Source: Plut-88900 sp965116945 (GTDB lineage Bacteria > Chloroflexota > Dehalococcoidia > Plut-88900). Taken from it: a stretch of DNA of 64,000 nt. The notes under the pieces are model-generated. The model saw only the letters and a program-made list of their open reading frames with translations. It was not told where the DNA came from and made no database searches. Positions within the stretch are counted from its first letter, which is position 1; every line of letters starts with the position of its first letter. Location of the stretch: NCBI GenBank assembly GCA_965116945.1, contig OZ220734.1, positions 2,542,001 to 2,606,000 of the forward strand, given 5' to 3'. This document shows positions 42,844 to 51,572 of this stretch, piece after piece. The position numbers were made by a program, and so were the translations under genes.

Positions 42844-43590
42844 CCCTTCTATCCGCGTCTTCGTACGGGAATCCTACAGTCGGAAATTAGACTCATGTTT
42901 GCACCTACCAACGGGAGGCTTCCAGCTCCTCTGCTTCGACAGGAAACCCCGAGCTAGACACATGCCCCGACACTAACCGGCAGCAAGTCACAACCTGCAT
43001 CCCGCTGATGTGGCCTTTGGAGCACGAGGGCTGTACCGATCGCGATCGAGCGATGCGGTGCATTTTCTATCCTGGAACTTACAAGCGCTTGCACCTCTCC
43101 CAGGTACCCAAACAGCATCCCTTGCCACCGGAGAGATGTGAAACGCGCCTGCCCTTAGGAACGGCGGTGCGGGCTAATTATGTTGTATATCAACCGAAAG
43201 TTGGACTGAGGCTAATGTGAGATTGCCCAAGCTTGTCCTCGCAAGTCTCGGGCGATTGGAACATAGGTGCCGCAGGGCTGAGAGATGGCTAACTCAATCT
43301 ACCACGTTTGCCATGAATTCTGGCAATAAGGCAGAAAGCCTCAAAAGCGTGTCAGCTCTGTGACGAAGAAGGCATCGGTAACCAACAATCACTGCCCGTG
43401 GCGGCGCACCCTGGCCAGGCCCCCGGCGTCGATTAATCCATTCCTATTCAGGCACCCGGTGACGCACGCGGCCCGGAGAATGTGCTGAGAGCGCCTCTTA
43501 CTCTCCATTGAGAGCACTGGCGTAAAGATTGGTCTCACAGTTCACGGGTGAATGGCGCCTACCAGACAGACTGCCCGACGACATTGCTAA
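42844..43590. other. spacer without a convincing gene
   Basis: About 750 bases with no frame that has both a plausible start and protein-like composition. The region lies between two TGTGGCAATAT motif sites in opposite orientation. It may be the relic of an excised or decayed element, but no recombinase is recognisable. Confidence 0.35.
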
Positions 43591-43612
43591 GTATTGCCAC
43601 AGTATTGCCACA
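43591..43612 (-). promoter_or_regulatory. 11-bp tandem repeat, inverted orientation
   Basis: GTATTGCCACA occurs twice in direct succession (43591-43601 and 43602-43612), followed by an A-run; on the minus strand this reads TGTGGCAATAC twice after a T-run. It is the most perfect of the three sites and lies about 210 bp upstream of the lipoprotein gene at 43820. Confidence 0.5.
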
Positions 43613-43819
43613 AAAAATGGCTTGACACTTACAAGGGTTATACATCCAAGCCCTACTATTGGCTCCTATAAGGAAGTATGAGAACTCCATTATGTGAGAG
43701 ACAACATCCGCAGACAGCAGTCGAGTCTCGGGAAAGCCGCCCCTATCAGAAAGGCTGATCGATGATCTCTCCTTGACCGTCTACTACATGACGCTCTGCA
43801 GCGGATAGGAGGATAGCCG

Positions 43820-45358
43820 ATGAAACTACTGCTGCTGGCCGGGGCCCTACTTCTTATTCTCATTTACGCCTGCACCCCGACGGTGGGGGCGCCGACCTCC
43901 GTGCCTCGGGAGGCGGTGACTCCCACCGACCAGGCAACGCCAACCTCGGAGCCTAAGTCTATTACGGTCTTGCCTCCTTCCCCAGCGGTAGACCCTTCAC
44001 ACACCCCTCTTCCTACCCCAACCCCTGAACAGGGCCTTGATGCCATCACCTGTGAAACCGACTTGTTCATTGGTGAGATCATCGCTCTGTCTAGGGGTCA
44101 GGACATCGAAATACTTAAGATTTATTCGGGAGCTGAGGAACTGGAGCGCACCGACAAAATTCTGCGATGCAAGGCAGAAGCCGCTTCCAGCTTTGCACCA
44201 TACAACCAGGTGGTCTACTACTATGAGATAGATCGGGATGGCGATGAGTTCGTCGGATACGAATTGGAAATCGCCAGCGATGATGACCCGACCCCCGTCC
44301 CAATTCAAGGCACGCCGCAGCCCACCTTTGGGGACGGCACATGGATCGTCGGCACGAACATAGAGGATGGTATCTATGCGACATCCAGAGGCAGCTTTGA
44401 CGACTGCTATTGGGAGCGTCTCTCCGGGTTTGGCGGGTCAATCTACGAGATCATCGCCAGCGGCCTCGGCCTGCCGAGGAGCATTGTCGAGATCCTGCCG
44501 ACAGACGCCGGCTTCACGTCTGAACAGTGCGGCCAGTGGTCTCCCATTTCAGACGTCGTGACGTCACCTGAGGGAGACGGGACCTGGGTTGTCCACCTTG
44601 AATGGCCACAGGGGCTGTACCAGGCCCCAGGCGGGGAGTTCTGCTACTGGGAGCGCACCTCTGATTTCACAGGGAACTTGGAGAGCATCATCCAAAACGG
44701 CGTCGGAGTCGGTCCCCATATCGTCGATATAGAGCTTACGGATGTGGGCTTCACCACGGTCGGCTGCGGGGACTGGGAGGGGCACGCTCCAACAGTGCCG
44801 CCTACGCCAACACCTACCCCGACTCCTACCCCTGTTCCCGCACCCGATTCAACGCCGACGCCTGTCCCTAGCCCGGAGCCGGCTCCCGTGGTTGGGTTCT
44901 GGGATGGGACGCATGTTGTCGGCACTGCCATAGATCCCGGAATCTATGGTACAGCGCCCCTTCGCAACTTTTGCCACTGGGAACGTCTTGCAGGCTTTGG
45001 GGGCACGTCGGGTGAAGTCATCGCCAGTGCTTCGGGCGACGGCCGGTCCGTGGTGGAGATACTGGAGACGGATGTCGGCTTCACGTCGACCGGCTGCGGC
45101 CTTTGGACCGCCGTTGGCTCCACTATCGTAACGCCGATAGGCGACGGCATCTGGCTGGTCCCCAGCGAATGGCCGCCTGGCACTTACAGGGCCGAAGGTA
45201 GCGATGCCTGCTACTGGGCTCGGCTCTCGGGGTTCACGGATGAGGTAGATGACATCATAGCCAACCGGTTTGGCCCGGGCACGCAGGTCGTTTCCATACT
45301 ACAAACGGACGCGGGGTTCAGCACGGACAGGTGCGGGGCCTGGGTGTGGGTGGAATAG
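43820..45358 (+). CDS. lipoprotein with four copies of a CYWERL..GF-type repeat
   Basis: 512 residues; ATG after AGGAGGATAGCCG. Signal peptide with lipobox LIYAC, Thr/Pro-rich linker and an N-terminal domain (about 70-165). Four copies of an approximately 65-residue module follow, in two pairs separated by a Pro/Thr linker. Each module has the signature GDGTWxV...GIY..(C)YWERLSGFGG..IxA.G.GxxxVVxIxxTDxGFTSxxCGxW. Two conserved cysteines per module (CYWER, CGxW) probably form a disulfide. Similar modules occur singly in secreted proteins of Actinobacteria and Firmicutes, as I recall. Function unknown; extracellular binding is likely. Confidence 0.8.
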   Translation: MKLLLLAGALLLILIYACTPTVGAPTSVPREAVTPTDQATPTSEPKSITVLPPSPAVDPSHTPLPTPTPEQGLDAITCETDLFIGEIIALSRGQDIEILKIYSGAEELERTDKILRCKAEAASSFAPYNQVVYYYEIDRDGDEFVGYELEIASDDDPTPVPIQGTPQPTFGDGTWIVGTNIEDGIYATSRGSFDDCYWERLSGFGGSIYEIIASGLGLPRSIVEILPTDAGFTSEQCGQWSPISDVVTSPEGDGTWVVHLEWPQGLYQAPGGEFCYWERTSDFTGNLESIIQNGVGVGPHIVDIELTDVGFTTVGCGDWEGHAPTVPPTPTPTPTPTPVPAPDSTPTPVPSPEPAPVVGFWDGTHVVGTAIDPGIYGTAPLRNFCHWERLAGFGGTSGEVIASASGDGRSVVEILETDVGFTSTGCGLWTAVGSTIVTPIGDGIWLVPSEWPPGTYRAEGSDACYWARLSGFTDEVDDIIANRFGPGTQVVSILQTDAGFSTDRCGAWVWVE

Positions 45359-45359
45359 C

Positions 45360-45452
45360 ATGGGCATTTGGCAGGCGTTCAAGGAACTATTCCAAAGAAA
45401 GAAACTTGAAGTAGTCATCGATTTCGAGGACTTGCATGACGAAGAGCAATAA
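45360..45452 (+). CDS. very small hypothetical protein
   Basis: 30 residues (GIWQAFKELFQRKKLEVVI at the start) in the gap between two lipoprotein genes; its ATG lies within two bases of the upstream stop and its end overlaps the next start. It has amphipathic helical character. Coupling is possible but the coding status is doubtful. Confidence 0.25.
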   Translation: MGIWQAFKELFQRKKLEVVIDFEDLHDEEQ

Positions 45453-47619
45453 GATGAAGGATGGGCGGTATCCATTGAGACTACTGATTTACCTCTTCAT
45501 GGTTCTCATGCTGGCAAGCTTCGCCTGTAGTGAGGCCTCTTCTACACCCACCCCAGTCCCGACAAATACACCAACTTTCACACCCGAGTTCACTAGCCTC
45601 CCTACGCCGGTCTCCACGAGTACTCCCACACCGACGCCGGTATCTACCAACACGCCCACACCGTCCCCGGTATTCACCGGCACGCCCAAACCGACGCCGT
45701 TATCCATCAGTACTTCCACACCAACGCCAGAACCCACCAGCACGCCCACGCCGACGCCAGCACCCATCAACACGCCCACACCGACGCCGGTACCCACCAG
45801 TACGCCCAAACCGATCCCGGTACCCATTCCCGACTCACAACTGCCAGGCCCTCCAACCGCTCTCGGTCTAAGCCCGTTTTATGCGAAATACTTGGATGCC
45901 AATGGGCTGCCTGTCGTGGCCTCCGAAAGAGTTCCGGATGATGCGCTGTTCCGGGCCAGGGGAATCATCAACGAAATGCTGACGTATCGGCCGGCCATTC
46001 GTGCTCAGTTAATCGCCTTGGGTAGTAGGGTAAGCGTCATATCAAACCGTGAAGTAATCACAGACATTCCCGAATTCCGGGATATTTATCAGAAGTATCC
46101 CGGGGTCGACTGGAATGAGAAAGTACAAGGTGGCGGACTAACTGGAGAGATGGAAGACCAAACCACTGCAATCTGGGAAAGCAATTTGCTATGTGATGAG
46201 AACGACGTTTTTCCCCGAGAAGATATCTTGGTGCGTGAGTTTTCCCGTACTATTCTTAACTTTGGAATCGAGGAACAGCAAGGAGGCAGGGAATTCCGCA
46301 GAAGCCTGGAGGAGGCTTATAGGCAGGCACTAGGTGCAGGCCTCTGGGACCAGACCGATGCCGGCGAGAGCGCCGAGGACTATTGGGCAGAGGCTGTTCA
46401 GTCATGGTTCGGACTGAACGACTGGGCCATTCCCGTCAACGGTGTACATAACCAGATAAACACGCGCCATGAGCTTCGGGCGTACGATCCGGGGATCGCT
46501 GGCCTGATAAAGGAAGTCTTTGGCGAGACAGTCGTCTCTTCTACATGTCACGCAGTAGCGGTGTCCGTACATGTCGGTAAGGAAGCGACGTTTGAGTTTC
46601 TGGGTGAAGTGTCCCCTGCCAAGCAGGCAGAGGTACGCGCCCTCGCCGCCGACATTCGAAACGCATTTGCTCCCTACGCGAGTGGCAAACCGCTGCCTGC
46701 ATCACTGGTGGTTTCGTATAACCAGGCGATGCTGAAGGAAAGGTTCAGAGAGGTGGCTGGTTACGAGTATCCCGGCAACATCTGCGGCTTACGTGGAGAC
46801 AGCCTGTTTGTTTTTCTGGAGTTGCCATGTGGCCGACCTGGGGTTTTCGCACACGAGTACTTTCATCACTTCCTGCAGGCGACAACGGCGCCGGGGCACC
46901 TGCTGCCCGATTACGGAGAGGGTTATTCGGACCACGGCCCGTGGTGGTTGACCGAGGGAGCCGCAGTTTATGGCGAGATGCTTTATGAAGTTGCCAGTGG
47001 TAGTGCGAGCTACGATGACCAATTTGAGTGGCGGAGACATGATGCCCAGCATTCCGCTCGTACACTGGCCGAATTAGAAACGCACGGCTACTTCAATGAA
47101 GACACTGCGGCAGGTTATGCTCTCGGTTTTCTTGCTGTGGACTGGCTTGTCCAGAATTCAAGCGAGGGTGCCCTCCTGGACTTCTACGAGTTGCTGCTGG
47201 AACACGACACCTGGCAAGCAGCCTTCGAAAACGCCTTTGGCATAACTGTGGGCGAATTCTATGAGTCCTTCGAAGAGCATAGGACCACGATATTGCCGAC
47301 CACATATCGCATTGCTGGGAAGGTGTTTGGACCGGCCGGAGAGCCTCTTCAGGGGATAGGCGTATGGGCATGGCAATCGGACCGAGACAATAGCAGATTT
47401 GGTCGGACGGCCCTGGATGGCACCTTCGATATGAGCATACTTGACGGCTCTTTCACACTGGCAATCTATGGCGCCGGGTCATGTTTCCTGGGGTGGTTTA
47501 ACGGTGGCAGCATCGCAGCCGGCTACGAACGAGCTCTTAGGATTAGGATAGACGGAGAGAGCGTTGGCGGAATCGAAATCAAACTGCCTGCGCACCCCGA
47601 CGTCCTGCCATGTTTATGA
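45436..47619 (+). CDS. lipoprotein zinc metallopeptidase (HExxH)
   Basis: 727 residues. Hydrophobic signal with lipobox-like SFACS, then a long Thr/Pro repeat linker (about residues 30-135, 'TPTPVST' units). A domain of about 250 residues follows. Then the peptidase core: HEYFHHF near 475 and, 31-36 residues later, WWLTEGAAVYGEML, a gluzincin-like HExxH...E set. The C-terminus has a carboxypeptidase-regulatory-like beta domain (VFGPAGEPLQGIGVWAW...DGTFDMSILDGSF). Such peptidases act outside the membrane. The overall architecture is unusual; substrate unknown. Confidence 0.75.
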   Translation: MTKSNKMKDGRYPLRLLIYLFMVLMLASFACSEASSTPTPVPTNTPTFTPEFTSLPTPVSTSTPTPTPVSTNTPTPSPVFTGTPKPTPLSISTSTPTPEPTSTPTPTPAPINTPTPTPVPTSTPKPIPVPIPDSQLPGPPTALGLSPFYAKYLDANGLPVVASERVPDDALFRARGIINEMLTYRPAIRAQLIALGSRVSVISNREVITDIPEFRDIYQKYPGVDWNEKVQGGGLTGEMEDQTTAIWESNLLCDENDVFPREDILVREFSRTILNFGIEEQQGGREFRRSLEEAYRQALGAGLWDQTDAGESAEDYWAEAVQSWFGLNDWAIPVNGVHNQINTRHELRAYDPGIAGLIKEVFGETVVSSTCHAVAVSVHVGKEATFEFLGEVSPAKQAEVRALAADIRNAFAPYASGKPLPASLVVSYNQAMLKERFREVAGYEYPGNICGLRGDSLFVFLELPCGRPGVFAHEYFHHFLQATTAPGHLLPDYGEGYSDHGPWWLTEGAAVYGEMLYEVASGSASYDDQFEWRRHDAQHSARTLAELETHGYFNEDTAAGYALGFLAVDWLVQNSSEGALLDFYELLLEHDTWQAAFENAFGITVGEFYESFEEHRTTILPTTYRIAGKVFGPAGEPLQGIGVWAWQSDRDNSRFGRTALDGTFDMSILDGSFTLAIYGAGSCFLGWFNGGSIAAGYERALRIRIDGESVGGIEIKLPAHPDVLPCL

Positions 47620-48281
47620 CCTAGAAGCATAATACGGCAACTTAGTGTGGCGATTGATGGGTTGGCCTAACCCTCTAGAGAACTTCCTACGTCCCGGTGC
47701 ACCAGACCTGAGAAATCAAGATGCTTCACCTTGAGGTTCCTCTTCAGTCCGCAGGCAAGACCTGGAGACCCGTCCCATGAGGTGAGAGCCCTTTTATCCA
47801 GTGCAGGGCCTTTTTTTGTTAGCTAGGTCTCTGGCACAAGCCAGGTAGTCCCGTAACGATGATTCGTACAAGACCGACTTGCCGGCCCGCCCGACCTCCT
47901 CCAGCCCAATTCATACCGGATAGTTGCGTTTCCCTCGTCTATAACAGCCTAAAATGAATAATTGCACAATATAGACACATTTAAGAGTTTATATGTAACA
48001 GTACTTATACACTTGTGCTGTAGAGTATATGGACGAACACCTCTATTGGGGGGAGTTCTTGGAGATCGCTGAATGCGGCCTCGGGATGTTCGACTGTATG
48101 AACTACGAAGAGTTCCAACGATTCCAGGGGTCTATGCCGTTCACCTTCGCATGGTCGAGTGCCTGAAGAGGAGCGTCCCCTTTGAAGGGCTGCCTTCCAA
48201 TCCGACTACCCATCCATCTATCTCCCGCATGCCATTCTCCAGGAAGAATGTCTAGATCTAAACGAAGATCGCAACGCTAAT
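47620..48281. other. 660-bp spacer without a gene
   Basis: No convincing frame. A weak hairpin (GCCCT..AGGGC) followed by a run of seven T near 47814 may terminate the upstream gene. AT-rich sequence near 47940-48030 could hold the promoter of the downstream kinase operon. Confidence 0.4.
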
Positions 48282-49766
48282 ATGAGAGCGAAAGACACAA
48301 CCCCGGAACCCAAAGGTCCCGCTGCCGAGGAAAGTTGGGCTAAACGTGTAGAAGGAGCGACGGACCCCGCTGGAGGAGCGTCCCGGGAAGAGGTACCGGT
48401 CCAGTACTGCAGCCGGAGCGAACTCCCCCAACGGGAAATTGCCCTCCACCGCTTCAGCCTCAGGAGAAAGTCGACGCTGATATGCATCGGCCTTGTCATG
48501 GCGTTGCTATTCATCGTAGCAGGAGCAGTTTTGGCCGCCATTGCTTTCAACCAGCTGGACCAACAGGCAGAGAACAATCCCCAGGGATTCGCATCAGAGT
48601 CTCATGGCGTAATCACGAGCGCCAGAACCGGTATCCTGATCCTCGCCGCTGGAGCTCTCGTGGCCCTGACCATCACCGCTATTATTATCGTCCGAGTTGC
48701 CCTTCGCATAGTACCGCTGGAATTCTGGATCAGGCGCATGGGCGCCGGGGATCTGACCTATACCGTGGAGCCATCCGGCAACGACGAGATCACGCAGCTC
48801 TCCTATGATCTCGAAGTGCTGAGACGCCAGTCGGTGAAAGCCCAGCGTCTGGACCTGGTGCAGGAGCTTTCGGAGGACCTGCAACGCAAGAACGAGGAAT
48901 TGGAGGTCGTGTTAGAGGAGCTCCAGACCGCTCAGGACTAGGTTATCAGCCGCCAGAAGCTGGCCGAAATGGGCGAACTCACCGCCGGGGTGGCCCACGA
49001 AATCAGAAACCCGCTGAACCTGAGTCAGAACTTTGCCCAAGCCTCGGAAGAATTGGTCAAGGAACTGCAAGAGACCCTGGCGGACGTTAGGGGGGCGCCC
49101 GATAGGGAGCAGGCAGAACTAATCGACGAACTTGTCCGTGAACTCTTCGACAACATGAGGCGCATATCCGAGCACAGGGATAGAGCCAACCGCATCGTTC
49201 AGGACATGCTGGCAATGGGCCGGGACACCAAGGGCAACTACCAGTCGGCGAATATCAACGAATTGGTCGAAGACCACGTCATGCTGGCCTACCACTCGGC
49301 GAGGGGCCTAGACCCGACGTTCAACATGGAGATTGTCCTGGAACTGGACCCGCAGGCCGGCACGGTCAACGTAATTTCCGAGGACATTGCAAGGGTGATC
49401 TTTAACCTAGTCAACAACGCCTGCCACGCCACGTCAGATAAGAGCAGGTTGGAACCGGGATACCAGCCCACCATGTGGGTTAGCACCTTAAGAGACGCCG
49501 ACGCCGTGGATATCAGGGCGAAGGACAACGGGAACGGCATACCCAAGGAAATCATCGACAAGATTTTCAACCCCTTTTTCACCACCAAGCCCACAGGCCA
49601 GGGCACCGGGTTGGGACTCAGCATGTCCAACGACATCATCCGTGAGCACGGAGGAGAGATCCGACCCGAGTCCCAACCGGGCGAATATGCCCAGTTCACG
49701 GTCCGCATACCCGCCCATGCGACGCAGGCTGAACCGCCTGAGGAACCTAATTCTTCCTCGGCCTGA
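48282..49766 (+). pseudogene. membrane histidine kinase interrupted by an in-frame TAG
   Basis: Two frames in the same phase (48282-48941 and 48942-49766) form one kinase. The first has two membrane segments (about 67-90 and 113-135), a HAMP-like region (GAGDLTYTVEPSGNDEI) and a coiled coil ending ELQTAQD before TAG at 48939-48941. The second continues VISRQKLAEMGELTAGVAHEIRNPLN, the normal HisKA H box, then HATPase motifs NLVNNACHA, DNGNGIP and GTGLGLS. In relatives the interrupted position is commonly Q, so a single C-to-T change (CAG to TAG) explains it. An ATG at 48969 could start a soluble kinase core. Followed 23 bp later by the ABC ATPase. Loss, read-through, a sequencing error or two-part expression are all possible. 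Confidence 0.85.
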
Positions 49767-49789
49767 GTCGGCGTAGGGAGGCACTTGTC

Positions 49790-50539
49790 ATGAACTCCAT
49801 GGCAGAAAGACACGACCGTTTCGCAGACATAATCATATGCCGGGACGTACACAAGTGGTACGGCAGCTACCACGCCGTTCGGGGCGTCACCACCACGGTC
49901 AGAAGGGGCGAGGTGTTGGTGATCATGGAACCCTCAGGGTCGGGTAGATCCACCTTCATCAGGACTATCAACTACCTGGAGAGATTCCAGAGGGGCGACA
50001 TCATCGTGGACGGAGTGCTCCTGAACGATGACACGCGGAACATCGAGGCGGTACGCCGCAACATCGGTATGGTGTCTCAGACCTTTGATCTGTTCCCTCA
50101 CATGACTGTGCTGCAGAACATAACGCTGGCCGCCATCAAGGTGGGGAAGGTCGACCCGAGTGACGCCCGCGATGACGCCTTGGAACTGCTGGATAGGGTG
50201 GGAATAGCAGAGCAGGCCGGTAAGCCGCCGCATCAACTGTCGGGAGGACAGCAACAGAGAGTGGCTATCGCAAGAGCGCTGGCCATGCGCCCCAAGATCA
50301 TGCTCTTCGACGAGCCTACCTCGGCCTTGGATGTTGAAATGGTCAGGGAGGTCCTTGACGTGATGAAGGGCCTGGCACGGTCTCAGACGACCATGCTGGT
50401 CGTCACCCATGAGATAGGATTTGCTCGAGAGGCTGCGGACCACATATTGATGTTCGACGAGGGACAAATAGTGGAAGACCAACCTCCGGAGGACTTCTTT
50501 GGCAGTCCCAGGCACAGCCGCACCAAGCGGTTCCTGTAA
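49790..50539 (+). CDS. orphan ABC ATPase of the amino-acid-uptake type with altered Walker A
   Basis: 249 residues; ATG after AGGGAGGCACTTGTC. Closely similar to GlnQ/HisP-type ATPases: signature LSGGQQQRVAIARAL, Walker B IMLFDEPTSALD, Q-loop MVSQTFDLFPHMTV and H-loop VVTHEIGFA are all normal. Walker A is MEPSGSGRST where GPSGSGKST is expected; Glu47 replaces Gly (codon GAA) and Arg53 replaces the catalytic Lys (codon AGA). This should abolish or strongly change ATP hydrolysis. No permease or binding protein is adjacent. It lies between a sensor kinase and a DNA glycosylase, suggesting a regulatory or decayed role. Confidence 0.88.
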   Translation: MNSMAERHDRFADIIICRDVHKWYGSYHAVRGVTTTVRRGEVLVIMEPSGSGRSTFIRTINYLERFQRGDIIVDGVLLNDDTRNIEAVRRNIGMVSQTFDLFPHMTVLQNITLAAIKVGKVDPSDARDDALELLDRVGIAEQAGKPPHQLSGGQQQRVAIARALAMRPKIMLFDEPTSALDVEMVREVLDVMKGLARSQTTMLVVTHEIGFAREAADHILMFDEGQIVEDQPPEDFFGSPRHSRTKRFL

Positions 50540-50542
50540 GCG

Positions 50543-51493
50543 ATGGACCAAGACATGACACACCATCTTCCCATCAGACAACCCTTCGACTTGACGACCA
50601 CCCTGGAAATGGGGCAGGTCTTCCGCTGGCGGCGGATCGGCGACTGGTACTCTGGCGTATTGGGGGAATATCTGGTGCATCTGAGACAAGTGGACGGTGG
50701 GTTGGAGTACCGGGTGGGAGGCGAGGAGGGCGAGAGTCACGACATCGACCTAGGCCGGCTCCTCCACGACTACTTCCGTCTGGGCGACGACTTAGAGGGA
50801 ATCCACGGCCGGTTGGGGAGTCACCGTGGGGTGGCCGAGGCAATTGATCAGTACCCAGGCCTGAGGCTGCTGCGCCAGGACCCGTGGGAATGCCTGTTAT
50901 CCTACCTTTTGTCAGCAACCAACTCCATCGGGGGCATCCGGCAAGGGATGGAGAAAATAGCGCGGCTAAGTCACCGCAAGTTCCGCTTGGCCGGCGAGGA
51001 ACGATACGGCCTTCCCGGACCTGCCGATGTCGTCGAGCAGGGAGAGCAGGTGCTGGCTGAGTTGGAGCTAGGCCTGGCGTCCAGGGTTCTCAACATCTAC
51101 CGGATGGCAAGTCACCTGGCCCGCGACTCGTCCCTGTCGGAACTGAGAGGAAACCCGAGGGTATCCACGGCCGAGGCCGTGCGGCAGCTGGACAGCTACC
51201 GGGGCATCGGCCCAAAGATCGCCAGCTGCGTGGCACTGATGTCCCTTGACCGGCTTGACGCCTTTCCAGTGGACCGGTGGGTGGGCAGGGCGCTGGCCCG
51301 CTGCGACCTGTCTTCAATGCCCGGCGGACTGTCGGATAGAATCACTGGCGGTAAGCGCTTGACCGACCCTCAGCAGTACCGAGTGGCCCAGTGGGCACGG
51401 GACCATTTCGGAGGGTACGCGGGGTATGCCAACCAGTACCTCTTCCATTGGATTGAGCCACAAAAACAACTGGCCCTCAGAGGCGGAGGATAG
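50543..51493 (+). CDS. ogg: OGG1-like 8-oxoguanine DNA glycosylase
   Basis: 316 residues; ATG three bases after the ABC stop. N-terminal OGG-type domain (TLEMGQVFRWRRIGDWYSGVL), then the HhH-GPD catalytic region: SYRGIGPKIASCVALMSLDR with the nucleophilic Lys in GPK, followed by DAFPVDRWVGRAL containing the catalytic Asp (PVD). These enzymes remove 8-oxoguanine opposite C and cut the backbone. Length and domain order match archaeal/bacterial OGG1 members. Co-transcription with the kinase/ABC pair is likely from spacing. Confidence 0.9.
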   Translation: MDQDMTHHLPIRQPFDLTTTLEMGQVFRWRRIGDWYSGVLGEYLVHLRQVDGGLEYRVGGEEGESHDIDLGRLLHDYFRLGDDLEGIHGRLGSHRGVAEAIDQYPGLRLLRQDPWECLLSYLLSATNSIGGIRQGMEKIARLSHRKFRLAGEERYGLPGPADVVEQGEQVLAELELGLASRVLNIYRMASHLARDSSLSELRGNPRVSTAEAVRQLDSYRGIGPKIASCVALMSLDRLDAFPVDRWVGRALARCDLSSMPGGLSDRITGGKRLTDPQQYRVAQWARDHFGGYAGYANQYLFHWIEPQKQLALRGGG

Positions 51494-51572
51494 AGGGCCT
51501 GCGTCTCGGCCTTCTTTCCGGCAATGCCCAGCCATCGACAAAGTGACTACCGAGACCGAAGGACTAAACTAC

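Noticed and set aside
45540..45830. Repetitive DNA of about 30-bp period
   Set aside because: It is the Thr/Pro linker of the metallopeptidase lipoprotein, in frame, and not a CRISPR or satellite.
48073..48255. 60-codon plus-strand frame before the kinase
   Set aside because: No ribosome site and no protein-like pattern; lies in the promoter spacer.
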